64,000 nt of DNA from CAVURS01 sp963795385 (GTDB taxonomy: Bacteria > Actinomycetota > Actinomycetes > Actinomycetales > CAVURS01). The position numbers were made by a program, and so were the translations under genes. The stretch is from the NCBI GenBank assembly GCA_963795385.1, contig CAWCHK010000009.1:208567-272566 (forward strand), in the 5' to 3' direction. The notes beneath the pieces were generated by a model. That model did no database searches. It had not been told where the DNA came from and saw only the letters and a program-made list of their open reading frames with translations. This document shows, piece after piece, positions 27,358 through 36,758 of this stretch (positions are counted from its first letter, which is position 1; every line of letters begins with the position of its first letter).

Positions 27358-28368
27358 ATGACCCGATACGGCGCGCAGTTCGGCCCGGACGTGACCTTCC
27401 TCGGAGTACCCCGGTGCGACCTGGACGACCCCGCGTCGTACGCCGAGGCGGAGGTGGTCATCCTCGGTGCACCGTTCGACGGTGGGACCTCGCACCGCCC
27501 GGGTACGCGCTTCGGGCCACAAGCGATCCGGATGACCGACTACCTCCCGCACGACGGCTCGCGGCCGAGCCTGGCGCTGCGCACCGACGGGTTGCTCGAC
27601 CTCAAGGTGGTCGATGCCGGGGACGTCGAGATGTACGCGGGCGACATCGAGACCGCGCTTCCGGCGCTCGAAGCGGCGGTGCAGCAGGTCACCGAGTCGG
27701 GCGCCATCCCGGTGATCCTGGGCGGCGACCACTCGGTGACCTTCCCGGACGCCAAGGGCGTGGCCAACGTCCTCGGCCACGGCCGGATCTCGATGATCCA
27801 CTTCGACGCGCACGCCGACACGGGTGACATCGAGTTCGGGTCACTGTGGGGTCACGGACAGCCGATGCGCCGCCTGATCGAGTCGGGCGCCCTGAGGGGC
27901 GACCGCTTCCTGCAGGTCGGCCTGCGCGGCTACTGGCCGGGCCCCGAGACGCTGGACTGGATGAGCCAGCAGCGGATGCGGTCGTATGAGATGACCGAGA
28001 TCGTCACGCGCGGTCTGGACACTTGCCTGACCGAGGCGTTCCACATCGCGACCGACGACTGCGATGGTGTCTTCCTGTCCGTCGACATCGACGTGTGCGA
28101 CCCCGGTCACGCCCCCGGCACCGGTACCCCCGAGCCCGGCGGCCTGTCCGCGCGACAGCTGCTCGACGCGGTCCGCCGGATCTGCCTCGAGCTGCCAGTG
28201 GTCGGGGTCGACGTGGTCGAGGTCAGCCCGCCGTACGACCACGCGGACATCACGGCAGCACTCGGCAATCGCGTTGTGCTGGAGGCACTCTCGGCGATCG
28301 CTCGCAAGCGGGCAGACGAGCGGGACGGGACCACCTGGGACCCGTCCCGCCCACTGCTCGACCGCTGA
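27358..28368 (+). CDS. speB: Agmatinase (ureohydrolase family)
   Basis: Manganese-dependent ureohydrolase of 336 aa, converting agmatine to putrescine and urea. Metal ligands are in ILGGDHS, FDAHADTGD (Asp-Ala-His-Ala-Asp at residues 150-154) and SVDIDVCDPGHAPGTGTPEPGG, all intact. The gene sits between the putrescine oxidation genes and an amino-acid/polyamine permease. Guanidinobutyrase is an alternative substrate assignment. TAGGAT lies 6 bp before the ATG, implying a leaderless mRNA. Confidence 0.86.
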   Translation: MTRYGAQFGPDVTFLGVPRCDLDDPASYAEAEVVILGAPFDGGTSHRPGTRFGPQAIRMTDYLPHDGSRPSLALRTDGLLDLKVVDAGDVEMYAGDIETALPALEAAVQQVTESGAIPVILGGDHSVTFPDAKGVANVLGHGRISMIHFDAHADTGDIEFGSLWGHGQPMRRLIESGALRGDRFLQVGLRGYWPGPETLDWMSQQRMRSYEMTEIVTRGLDTCLTEAFHIATDDCDGVFLSVDIDVCDPGHAPGTGTPEPGGLSARQLLDAVRRICLELPVVGVDVVEVSPPYDHADITAALGNRVVLEALSAIARKRADERDGTTWDPSRPLLDR

Positions 28369-28404
28369 CCGCCCGCTCGAGCATCGCCCGAGCGGGCCGG
28401 AAGG

Positions 28405-30105
28405 TCAGTCGTCTGCGCCGCCGTCCTTGCGCACGGTCCTTCCGGTCCGCGGGTCGATGGCGCTCTGGCCTGGGGGCAGGTTGGACAGGTCCGGTGCGAT
28501 GACCGTCGGCATCTCGCCCGAGTCCGGCAACCCGAAGAGGGCGACCGAGCCATCCGCCGGAACGAGCAGCAGCTCGCCGGCGTCGCCCGTCGGCAGTGTC
28601 TCGCCCCGGAAGTACGACGGCGAGATGAACGAGTAGATGTACATGAGCACCACCCCGACGAGCAGCGAACCGATGCCGATGATGAAGACACCGCCCACCG
28701 CGCCGAGGCTGGTCTCGCCGTACTCGGGGTCGTAGTACGTGTGGCAGGCATAGAAGAACGCGCCGAGGAGCAGTAGACCGCCGGCGAGGGGAATGACGCC
28801 CTGCATCAGGATGTCGCGCGGCTTGGCCCACATGGTCTTGCGGTAGAACCACGCGCAGGCGAAGCCGGTGAGGCCGTAGTAGAAGGCGATCATCAGGCCC
28901 ACTGCAGCGATCGTGTCGGCGAGGATGTCCTGGCTGACCAGTGTCAGACCCACGTAGAACACGATCGAGACCGCGCCCATCCAGATGGTCGAGTCGGACG
29001 GCGTCAGGTACTTCGGGTGGATCCGCGCGAACCGCTTCGGGATCGCACCGAAGGCGGCCATGGACAAGGAGGTCCGAGCCGTCGGCAGGATCGTGGTCTG
29101 GGTCGACGCGGACGCGGAGGTGAGCACCGTGATCTTGAGGAAGAACACCATGATCGCGCCGATCGCACCGGTGCCGAAGACGACGTTGCCCATCCCGGCG
29201 AAGACGTCGGCCGCATTGTCCGGGTTGCCGATGCCGATGCCGGTCGAGCCGACTCCCGCGATGGACACGGCTGCGATCGACACGATGGCGTAGGTCAGCA
29301 GCAGCAGGACGGTGGAGAGCACGGCGGCGCGTCCGGGTGTGGTTGCGGGATCGTCCGCCTCCTCGTTGGTGGCGACGGCCGTGTCCCAACCCCAGTAGAT
29401 GAAGACGGCGATCAGCGTGGCCGTGACCATCGAGGTCAGCGAGAGGCCGGACGGCGAGAGCCAGGACAGGCTCGGCTTGATGTGCGTTGCCGGGGCCCCG
29501 CCGAAGTAGACCTTGCCCAGCGCGAAGAGCGCGAACAGCACGAGCGTGAAGACCTCGATGCCGAGCAGCGCGTACTGGATCCGCGCCGAGATCTCGATCC
29601 CGCGGTAGCAGATGTAGGTCATGACGATGATCCAGATGATCCCCGCGACCGTGCTCCAGAACGTGCTGTCGGCGAGTGAGTCGGCGCCGACCAGCCGGTA
29701 GGAGTAGGAGCCGGCGATCTGGGCCAGGTTCGCCATCACGATGACGTCCGCGGCGATGATCCCCCAGCCGCCCATCCAGCCGATCTTCTTGCCGAACGCC
29801 CGCGCGGCCCAGGTGAACGTCGTGCCGCAGTCCGGGATCGCCTTGTTGAGCTCGGAGTACGCCACAGCGATGAAGTACATCGGGATGAACGCGATGACCA
29901 TGATCAGCGGGGCCTTCACGCCGACGATGCCCTTGCCGCTCGCTGTGGTCACGACGTAGCCAAGGCTGGCGGCCAGGCTGTAGGCCGGAGCCGTGGAGGC
30001 GATCCCCACCACCACACTGGACAGCAGTCCGAGCGAGCCTCCCTTGAGGCCCTTCTCGCCAGATGCGCTGCCGTGTTGGTCCGGAGCGGTTGTCGCGGTC
30101 GTCAC
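28405..30105 (-). CDS. APC-superfamily amino acid/polyamine permease
   Basis: 566-aa membrane transporter with 12 or more helices. The N-terminal APC signature is GSLGLLSSVVVGIASTAPAY, and ELNKAIPDCGTTFTWAARAFG is the usual motif after helix 2. The C-terminal 60-70 residues are a hydrophilic tail (DGSVALFGLPDSGEMPTVIA). GTG start at 30105. The position next to agmatinase suggests uptake of putrescine, agmatine or a related amine. Confidence 0.85.
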   Translation of the reverse strand: MTTATTAPDQHGSASGEKGLKGGSLGLLSSVVVGIASTAPAYSLAASLGYVVTTASGKGIVGVKAPLIMVIAFIPMYFIAVAYSELNKAIPDCGTTFTWAARAFGKKIGWMGGWGIIAADVIVMANLAQIAGSYSYRLVGADSLADSTFWSTVAGIIWIIVMTYICYRGIEISARIQYALLGIEVFTLVLFALFALGKVYFGGAPATHIKPSLSWLSPSGLSLTSMVTATLIAVFIYWGWDTAVATNEEADDPATTPGRAAVLSTVLLLLTYAIVSIAAVSIAGVGSTGIGIGNPDNAADVFAGMGNVVFGTGAIGAIMVFFLKITVLTSASASTQTTILPTARTSLSMAAFGAIPKRFARIHPKYLTPSDSTIWMGAVSIVFYVGLTLVSQDILADTIAAVGLMIAFYYGLTGFACAWFYRKTMWAKPRDILMQGVIPLAGGLLLLGAFFYACHTYYDPEYGETSLGAVGGVFIIGIGSLLVGVVLMYIYSFISPSYFRGETLPTGDAGELLLVPADGSVALFGLPDSGEMPTVIAPDLSNLPPGQSAIDPRTGRTVRKDGGADD

Positions 30106-30126
30106 TATCGCCTCCTGCGGGATACG

Positions 30127-30153
30127 GATTCCGTCGTCAGGAGGCTAGACGAC
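30127..30153. promoter_or_regulatory. Candidate operator shared with the Lrp spacer
   Basis: GATTCCGTCGTCAG at 30127-30140 matches the site at 21173 with one mismatch, and GTCGTC (30133-30138) pairs with GACGAC (30148-30153) as an inverted repeat. It lies in the divergent spacer between the APC permease and the saccharopine-dehydrogenase-like gene, so the two polyamine gene blocks may share a regulator. Confidence 0.4.
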
Positions 30154-30215
30154 TACGATCTTCGTGTACAGACCCCTGTTATTCAGATGAAATCTTCGGT
30201 GGAAGGGAATGCAGC

Positions 30216-31478
30216 ATGCGGATCCTGCTGATCGGGTCGGGCGGTGTCGGCGACGCCTTTGCCCGGATTGCCGCCCGACGCACCTTCTTCGAGCGCCTCG
30301 TCGTGGCGGACTACGACCAGGCCCGGGCCGAGCGCACCGTCGCGGCCGTACAGCAGGCGCGGCCGGGGGAGGACCGGTTCCTCGCGGCCCGGGTCGACGC
30401 CTCGTCCGCCGACTCGGTCGCCGCCCTGGCCCGGCAGCACGCGATCACGCACGTGATGAACGCGGTCGACCCGCGGTTCGTCATGCCGGTCTTCGAGGGG
30501 GCTCTGGCCGCCGGTGCCGACTACCTGGACATGGCGATGAGCCTGTCGAAGCCGCACCCGCAGGCGCCGTACGAGCAGACCGGCGTCATGCTCGGCGACG
30601 GCCAGTTCGCCCAGGCCGGGGAGTGGGAGGCGGCCGGCCGGCTGGCCCTGTGCGGCATCGGTGTCGAGCCGGGCCTGTCCGACGTCTTCGCGCGGTACGC
30701 AGCCGACCACCTGTTCGCCGAGATCGACGAGCTCGGCACGCGGGACGGCTCCAACCTCGTCGTGGAGGGGTTCGACTTTGCGCCGTCCTTCTCGATCTGG
30801 ACGACCATCGAGGAGTGCCTCAACCCGCCGGTGATCTGGGAGAAGGGCCGTGGCTGGTTCACGACGGCACCGTTCAGCGAGCCGGAGGTCTTCGACTTCC
30901 CCGAGGGCATCGGCCCGGTCGAGTGCGTCAACGTGGAGCACGAGGAGGTCCTCCTGATGCCGCGCTGGGTCGACGCCCGCCGGGTGACCTTCAAGTACGG
31001 ACTCGGGTCGGAGTTCATCCAGGTGCTGCAGGCCCTGCACAAGCTCGGCCTGGACAGCACGGCCCCGCTGCGGGTGCCGTCCTCGGCCGGGCCGGTCGAC
31101 GTCAGCCCCCGCGACGTCGTCGCCGCCGCGCTGCCCGACCCCGCCGGGCTCGGTGACCGGATGCACGGCAAGACCTGCGCCGGCCTGTGGGTGACCGGCC
31201 GCGGTCAGGACGGGCAGCCGCGCTCCACGTACCTCTACCACGTCGTCGACAACGCCTGGACGATGAGCGCGTACGGCGTGCAGTGCGTCGTCTGGCAGAC
31301 GGCCGTCAATCCGGTTGTCGCGCTTGAGCTCCTGGCCACCGGGGCCTGGACGGGCACCGGGGTGCTCGGCCCCGAGGCCTTCGACGCGCAGCCCTTCCTC
31401 GACCTGCTGGCCGCGCCCGAGCCCGCCGGCTACGGCTCGCCGTGGGGTCAGCGCGAGCAGCCGGCCCAGTACGCCTGA
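30216..31478 (+). CDS. Saccharopine-dehydrogenase-like oxidoreductase (possible carboxynorspermidine/homospermidine type)
   Basis: 420-aa NAD(P)-dependent enzyme. The nucleotide fold is MRILLIGSGGVGDAFARIAA, followed by THVMNAVDPRFVMPVFEGAL and ADYLDMAMSL. The C-terminal dimerization/substrate domain covers roughly residues 150-390 (GIGVEPGLSDVFARYAAD). This superfamily includes saccharopine dehydrogenase, carboxynorspermidine synthase and homospermidine synthase. The polyamine context makes a C-N bond enzyme of polyamine metabolism attractive, but the motif evidence does not choose. ATG 30216 is supported by GGAAGGGA upstream. Confidence 0.75.
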   Translation: MRILLIGSGGVGDAFARIAARRTFFERLVVADYDQARAERTVAAVQQARPGEDRFLAARVDASSADSVAALARQHAITHVMNAVDPRFVMPVFEGALAAGADYLDMAMSLSKPHPQAPYEQTGVMLGDGQFAQAGEWEAAGRLALCGIGVEPGLSDVFARYAADHLFAEIDELGTRDGSNLVVEGFDFAPSFSIWTTIEECLNPPVIWEKGRGWFTTAPFSEPEVFDFPEGIGPVECVNVEHEEVLLMPRWVDARRVTFKYGLGSEFIQVLQALHKLGLDSTAPLRVPSSAGPVDVSPRDVVAAALPDPAGLGDRMHGKTCAGLWVTGRGQDGQPRSTYLYHVVDNAWTMSAYGVQCVVWQTAVNPVVALELLATGAWTGTGVLGPEAFDAQPFLDLLAAPEPAGYGSPWGQREQPAQYA

Positions 31479-31485
31479 TCCAGCG

Positions 31486-33543
31486 CTACGGAGCCGGCAA
31501 CCGGTAGCGCGCCGTCGCGGTGACCACGGTGGCCACGGTGTGGGCGCCGGTGGTGTTCCAGTGCACGTGCCCGGTCAGCCGATCGCCGGCGCCGTCCCGC
31601 ACGGTCAGCGTCCCGTCGACGCCCAGCCCGTAGTAGTCGGTCGTCGCGGTGCCGCTGACCGCCGTGTCGATCGTCCAGCGGACCCCGCGCAGGTGCGCGA
31701 CGACGTCGTCCCCGGGCGCCGAGTAGTGGATCCGCCCGCCGCGCAGCCCCAGGTCGTCGGAGTCGTCGACGTACTGGAACCGGTACGCCGCGTCCCCGGC
31801 CGCGGCGACCAGCACGCTCACGAGCCGGCGCTGGACCTGGGTCGCCGAGCCGCGGGTCACGGTCGCCGGTGCGGCTGCCGCCAAGGTCCGGGGGAACTCC
31901 CCGAGGGCGTGGACCTCGGGAACCGTTGCGGCACATGAGATGTCGAGACCCTGCAGCCGCCCGGGCTGCCGGACGAACCGCTGGTAGAGGGACGCTCCGC
32001 ACCCGTACCGGTCGTAGAGCGCCACCAGGTGCACCATGTTGGGCACCACCACCGATCGAGCGGCGGGACCGATCTGCCGCGCGACATGTGCTCCGCCGTC
32101 GGCAGGGGTCAACGAGTCCAGGTCCCCATTGAGGATCAGCACCGGCACCCCGGTCGCGTCCATCGGACCGGGCCGCACCGGCGGGTCGGCCGGATGCGTC
32201 GGCGCCGGCCAGTCCAAGCAGCCCGTGTACGCCTCAGTGAACTGGTTCATCTGGATCCACTCGCGCGTCGTGAACGGCGCGAAGGTGGACGCGGGCAACG
32301 CTCTGATCGACGCCGCGAGCTGCCGGCGCCGCTCCGCCGGCGTTGCCGACGGGTCGAAGAGCTGGGGGTAGTCGGTACAGCCCACCGCGAAGAAGTCGCC
32401 GTCGGAGTAGCTCTTCGCCGGCCCGTAGTAGTCACTGTCGTCGAAGCCGAAGTCCTCGGCCCACAGGCGCAGCAGCGGCCGCGCGTCGTGGTGCTCGAGG
32501 TAGGCCCGTCCGGCCGCGTCGAGGGAGCGGTAGACGCCGAAGTCGTAGCCCGCGTCGTTGACCAGGTCGACGAGCTGCCGGACGCCCACGGTCGTCGGCA
32601 CGAGCGTGGCGTCGACGCCAGGGACGCTGCCGTGCAACGGATGCGTCCGCAGAGCAGCGGCCAGCCGCCCGATCCGTTGCCAGGCACCGGAACCCGCGGC
32701 GCCGTCACAGGCGAGCGCCCGAGTGCACGCCGCCTCGAAGGCCGTCCTGGCGGTCGTCACGGTCGTCGTGTACCAGGGGTCGAGGTCGCGAGCCTCGTAG
32801 GCCGCGTCCAGGACCACCGATCGCAGCAGCTGCGGGTAGTGGGACAGGAAGGACTGGGCGAAGAACGTGCCGTAGGAGTCGCCGTACAGATCCACGCCCG
32901 TCAGCTGCAGCCGGCCGAGCACATCGGCGAGGTCACGGACGGCGTTCGCCGTCCCGAACAGGTCCGAGGCGTGCACGAACGTCCCGTCGGCCCGCCGATA
33001 GGTGTGGTTCAGGGCGTCGCCACAGGCGGCCACCAGCCGACGGAAGTGCTCGGTGGCGGTGTTGCCGGTGTACGACTGCAGCGGGCGGCAGTCGATCAGT
33101 GCCGAACGGCCGGTGCCTCTGGCATCCACGACCAGGAGGTTGCGGGAGCTCCGCAGCGGCCCGAGCAGGTCCAGGTAGTCCTGGGCGCTCCCCGTGGAGG
33201 GATAGCCGGGCCCGCCCTCCTGTGCGACGACGGTGCCCTGGGCCCGGCCGGTCGCCGGAACCCACCCGAAGCCGACGGCGATGGTGCCCGCCGTGGGGTC
33301 CGTCCGGTCCAACGGCACGCGCACCGCGCCGCACCACGCGGGCGCCTCCTCGACGTGACATCTGGTCAACGTCAGGGTGCCGACCCGGATGCCGCCGGCG
33401 AGCGTGGCCCGCGGGGTGGCAACAGGCGCGGCCACTGCCGGCGTCGCCACGACCAGCCCGGCCACCACGCCGATCACGGACGCGGCCGAGACCAGCGCGA
33501 CGACGGAGCCACCAACGCCCGGGAGGGTGCGGAATCGCTTCAC
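31486..33543 (-). CDS. Secreted alpha/beta hydrolase, tripeptidyl-aminopeptidase-like
   Basis: 685-aa exported hydrolase of the TAP/proline-iminopeptidase-like group. A signal peptide (VVALVSAASVIGVVAGLVVA ending AVAAP) is followed by EGGPGYPSTG (oxyanion region), DARGTGRS, and the nucleophile elbow GDSYGTFFAQ. The TAP-like C-terminal part holds GVPVLILNGDLDSLTPADGG (acid) and PNMVHLVAL (catalytic His). About 130 extra C-terminal residues form a beta-rich tail. GTG 33543 is preferred to TTG 33549 because AAAGG is then correctly spaced. Confidence 0.83.
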   Translation of the reverse strand: MKRFRTLPGVGGSVVALVSAASVIGVVAGLVVATPAVAAPVATPRATLAGGIRVGTLTLTRCHVEEAPAWCGAVRVPLDRTDPTAGTIAVGFGWVPATGRAQGTVVAQEGGPGYPSTGSAQDYLDLLGPLRSSRNLLVVDARGTGRSALIDCRPLQSYTGNTATEHFRRLVAACGDALNHTYRRADGTFVHASDLFGTANAVRDLADVLGRLQLTGVDLYGDSYGTFFAQSFLSHYPQLLRSVVLDAAYEARDLDPWYTTTVTTARTAFEAACTRALACDGAAGSGAWQRIGRLAAALRTHPLHGSVPGVDATLVPTTVGVRQLVDLVNDAGYDFGVYRSLDAAGRAYLEHHDARPLLRLWAEDFGFDDSDYYGPAKSYSDGDFFAVGCTDYPQLFDPSATPAERRRQLAASIRALPASTFAPFTTREWIQMNQFTEAYTGCLDWPAPTHPADPPVRPGPMDATGVPVLILNGDLDSLTPADGGAHVARQIGPAARSVVVPNMVHLVALYDRYGCGASLYQRFVRQPGRLQGLDISCAATVPEVHALGEFPRTLAAAAPATVTRGSATQVQRRLVSVLVAAAGDAAYRFQYVDDSDDLGLRGGRIHYSAPGDDVVAHLRGVRWTIDTAVSGTATTDYYGLGVDGTLTVRDGAGDRLTGHVHWNTTGAHTVATVVTATARYRLPAP

Positions 33544-33627
33544 TGGCAACGCCTTTCGTCAGACGGGTGGCTGGCAGCTGCGGTCCGTGGCCCCTTCGGT
33601 CCCGGGTCCTGGGTCTCGGGTCCGGGC

Positions 33628-35025
33628 TCAGTGTGCGGCGAGCGCCTCGGCGAGGACGTCCATGCCCTCCTCGAGCAGCGCGTCCGGCATCACCAGCGGT
33701 GGGAGGAAGCGCAGCACGTTGCCGAAGGTCCCGCAGGTCAGCGTGAGCACCCCACGGGTGTGGCAGCCGGCCGAGACCCGCCCCGCCTCGGCGGCATCGG
33801 GGGTCCGCGTGCCGGGCTCGACCATCTCGATCGCCAGCATCGCGCCCCGTCCGCGCACGTCGCCGATCTGCGGGAACCGCTCGGCCAGCTCGGTCAGCCG
33901 CGGGATCATCAGGGACTCGATGTTCTTGGCCCGGCCGGGCAGGTCCTCCCTCGACATGGCGTCGATCGAGGCGAGCGCGGCCGCGCAGGCGACCGGGTTA
34001 CCGCCGTACGTGCCGCCGAGACCTCCGGCGTGGACCGCGTCCATCAGCTCGGCCCGGCCGGTGAGCGCGGCGAGCGGCAGGCCGCCGGCGATGCCCTTGG
34101 CAGTGGTGATCAGGTCGGGCACGACGCCCTCGTGCTGGCAGGCGAACATCGCGCCCGTGCGGCCGAAGCCGGTCTGGATCTCGTCGGCGACGAAGACGAC
34201 ACCGTTCCTGGTGCACCACTCCGACAGGGCGGTGAGGAAGCCGGGCGCCGGAACGACGAAGCCGCCCTCGCCCTGGATCGGCTCGATGACGACGCAGGCG
34301 ACCTGGTCGGCGCCCACCTGCTTCTCGATCACCTCGATCGCGCGGGCGGCAGCGGCCGAGCCGGAGATGACCGCCGGCTCGCGGAACGGGTAGGACAGCG
34401 GTGCGCGGTAGACCTCGCCGGCGAACGGCCCGAAGCCGTGCTTGTACGGCATCGACTTCGCGGTCATGGCCATCGTCAGGTTGGTCCGGCCGTGGTACGC
34501 GTGGTCGAAGACGACCACCGCGTCCCGGCCGGTGGCGACCCGGGCCACCTTGACCGCGTTCTCCACGGCCTCGGCGCCGGAGTTGAAGAGCGCCGACCGC
34601 TTCTCGTAGTCACCGGGCGTCAGGCGGTTCAGGGCCTCGCACACCGAGACGTACCCGTCGTACGGCGTGACCATGAAGCACGTGTGGGTGAAGGCCGCCA
34701 CCTGCTCCTGCACGGCGGCGACGACGCCCGGGTGGGCGTTGCCCGCGTTGACCACCGCGATGCCCGCGCCGAGGTCGATCAGCGAGTTGCCGTCGACGTC
34801 GACCAGCACGCCGCCGCCGGCCTGGTCGATGTAGACCGGCAGGGTGCTCCCCACGCCCTTGGCCACCGCGGCCAGCCGCCGCTCGTGGATCGCCTTCGAC
34901 TTCGGGCCCGGGATCTCGGTCACGAGCCGCCGTTCCTGGGCCAGGTCCGGGCCGCCGCGACGCCCCTGGGGGCTGGTGCTCTGGGAGCTGGTCTGAGGGG
35001 TCGGCTGCGGCGTGGTCTCCGTCAT
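33628..35025 (-). CDS. gabT: 4-aminobutyrate--2-oxoglutarate transaminase
   Basis: 465-aa class III aminotransferase that would convert GABA to succinate semialdehyde. Motifs: LIDLGAGIAVVNAGNAHPGV, FNSGAEAVENAVKVAR, FDHAYHGRTNLTMAMTAK, EPIQGEGGFVVPAPGF, VADEIQTGFGRTG and PLP lysine in ITTAKGIAGGLPLAA. The N-terminus has a Pro/Thr/Gln-rich extension. ATG 35025 is the only start near a purine-rich ribosome binding site. Divergent from gabD, and together they complete the putrescine-GABA-succinate route encoded upstream. Confidence 0.93.
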   Translation of the reverse strand: MTETTPQPTPQTSSQSTSPQGRRGGPDLAQERRLVTEIPGPKSKAIHERRLAAVAKGVGSTLPVYIDQAGGGVLVDVDGNSLIDLGAGIAVVNAGNAHPGVVAAVQEQVAAFTHTCFMVTPYDGYVSVCEALNRLTPGDYEKRSALFNSGAEAVENAVKVARVATGRDAVVVFDHAYHGRTNLTMAMTAKSMPYKHGFGPFAGEVYRAPLSYPFREPAVISGSAAAARAIEVIEKQVGADQVACVVIEPIQGEGGFVVPAPGFLTALSEWCTRNGVVFVADEIQTGFGRTGAMFACQHEGVVPDLITTAKGIAGGLPLAALTGRAELMDAVHAGGLGGTYGGNPVACAAALASIDAMSREDLPGRAKNIESLMIPRLTELAERFPQIGDVRGRGAMLAIEMVEPGTRTPDAAEAGRVSAGCHTRGVLTLTCGTFGNVLRFLPPLVMPDALLEEGMDVLAEALAAH

Positions 35026-35162
35026 GCCCTCACGGTACTGTGAGACACGTCGGTCGGACGACCCCCATTCTGCGGAAACCACCGGTGATGTTGGTGGCCG
35101 AGTGCGGATGTCGTCGTCATCGGCCTGATGCACCCGCGAGATCGTCAACTCTGGAGGCCCCC

Positions 35163-36632
35163 GTGACCGTCCTCACCGACCGTGAAGCCACCCTCGTCGA
35201 CCGCGTCCCCACCGGGCTCCTCGTCGACGGCGAGTGGCGGCCGGCGGACTCCGGCGGCACCCTGCCGGTCGACGACCCGTCCACGGGCGAGGTCATCGCC
35301 GAGGTCGCGGACGCGAGCGTGGCCGACGGGCGGGCCGCGCTCGACTCGGCCGTCGCCCACCAGGCCGACTGGGCCGCGACCCCGCCGCGGGAGCGAGGCG
35401 AGATCCTGCGCCGGGCGTTCGAGCTCGTGAGCGAGCGGGCCGAGGACCTGGCGACGGTCATGACCCTGGAGATGGGCAAGCCGCTCGCGGAGTCCCGCTC
35501 CGAGATCGCCTACGGTGCCGAGTTCTTCCGCTGGTTCTCCGAGGAGGCGGTGCGGATCTCCGGACGGTTCTCCACCGCCCCGGACGGCAAGACCCGGCTG
35601 CTGACGATGAAGGCCCCCGTCGGCCCGTGCCTGATGATCACGCCGTGGAACTTCCCCCTCGCGATGGGGACCCGCAAGATCGGCCCGGCCATCGCGGCCG
35701 GCTGCACGATGGTGGTCAAGCCGGCGAGCCAGACGCCGCTCACGATGCTCTCGCTCGCGGCGATCATGACCGAGGCCGGCCTGCCCGACGGCGTCCTGAA
35801 CGTCATCACGACCAAGCGCACCGGGGCCGTCATGGAGCCCCTCATCCGGGACCCGCGCCTGCGCAAGCTCACCTTCACCGGATCGACCGAGGTCGGCCGG
35901 CGGCTGGTCGAGCAGTCCGCGGAGCAGCTCCTGCGGGTGTCGATGGAGCTGGGCGGGAATGCACCGTTCGTCGTTTTCGAGGACGCTGACCTTGATGCGG
36001 CAATTGAGGGGGCGATGCTCGCCAAGATGCGCAATGTCGGCGAAGCATGCACGGCGGCGAACCGCTTCATCGTGCACGAGTCCATTTCGGCCGAATTCTC
36101 CTCGCGGCTGGCCGAAAGAATGGGCGCCATGAAGGTCGGCCGGGGCACCGAAGAAGGCGTCCAGGTCGGCCCGCTGGTGGATGAGAAGAGCCGCGACAAG
36201 GTGGCCGAGCTGGTGCAGGACGCCGTCGACGCGGGAGGCCGGGTCGCCACCGGAGGCAAGTCGCTGGGGGACCGCGGCTGGTTCTACGCCCCGACGGTGC
36301 TGACCGACGTACCGGCCTCGGCCCGGGTGTTCGGCGAGGAGATCTTCGGCCCGGTCGCGCCCGTCACGACGTTCGCCACGGACGAGGAGGCGCTGCGGCT
36401 GGCCAACGACACGGAGTACGGCCTGGTGGCCTACGCGTTCACTCGCGACCTGTCCCGCGCCCTGGCGGTCGCGGAGGGCCTGGACACGGGAATGGTGGGC
36501 ATCAACCAGGGCATCGTCTCCAACCCCGCGGCGCCGTTCGGCGGCGTCAAGGCCTCGGGCTTCGGTCGCGAGGGCGGGTCCGAGGGCATCGAGGAGTACC
36601 TCGAGACGAAGTACGTCGGCATCAAGCCGTAG
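35163..36632 (+). CDS. gabD: NAD(P)-dependent succinate-semialdehyde dehydrogenase
   Basis: 489-aa aldehyde dehydrogenase. Landmarks: MTLEMGKPLAESRSEIAYGA, ITPWNFPLAMGTRKIGPAIA, MELGGNAPFVVFEDADLD and the nucleophile Cys296 in NVGEACTAANRFIV. MGKPLAESRxEI and EACTAANR are typical of GabD. GTG 35163 has GGAGG six bases upstream. It ends the GABA branch by making succinate. The DNA around 35960-36120 has visibly lower GC than the rest of the gene. Confidence 0.92.
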   Translation: MTVLTDREATLVDRVPTGLLVDGEWRPADSGGTLPVDDPSTGEVIAEVADASVADGRAALDSAVAHQADWAATPPRERGEILRRAFELVSERAEDLATVMTLEMGKPLAESRSEIAYGAEFFRWFSEEAVRISGRFSTAPDGKTRLLTMKAPVGPCLMITPWNFPLAMGTRKIGPAIAAGCTMVVKPASQTPLTMLSLAAIMTEAGLPDGVLNVITTKRTGAVMEPLIRDPRLRKLTFTGSTEVGRRLVEQSAEQLLRVSMELGGNAPFVVFEDADLDAAIEGAMLAKMRNVGEACTAANRFIVHESISAEFSSRLAERMGAMKVGRGTEEGVQVGPLVDEKSRDKVAELVQDAVDAGGRVATGGKSLGDRGWFYAPTVLTDVPASARVFGEEIFGPVAPVTTFATDEEALRLANDTEYGLVAYAFTRDLSRALAVAEGLDTGMVGINQGIVSNPAAPFGGVKASGFGREGGSEGIEEYLETKYVGIKP

Positions 36633-36643
36633 AACGGTCCAAA

Positions 36644-36659
36644 GGGGCAGCAACGCCCC
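36644..36659 (+). terminator. Short GC hairpin after gabD
   Basis: GGGGC (36644-36648) pairs with GCCCC (36655-36659) across a 6-base loop, 12 bp after the gabD stop. There is no T-run, so factor-independent termination is uncertain. It separates gabD from the peptide cassettes. Confidence 0.4.
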
Positions 36660-36758
36660 GGATCGTCTGCGCATTTGAATGTCACCCGGACTAGTCATTC
36701 TTCGGCCGCCCGAGTGACCTCGTGACTAATGTCTTTCGAATCTGCAAGAAGTCACGCT

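Noticed and set aside
32029..35043. 1004-residue plus-strand open frame
   Set aside because: Antisense shadow of the TAP-like hydrolase and gabT; composition is Arg/Gly/His-rich with no domain.
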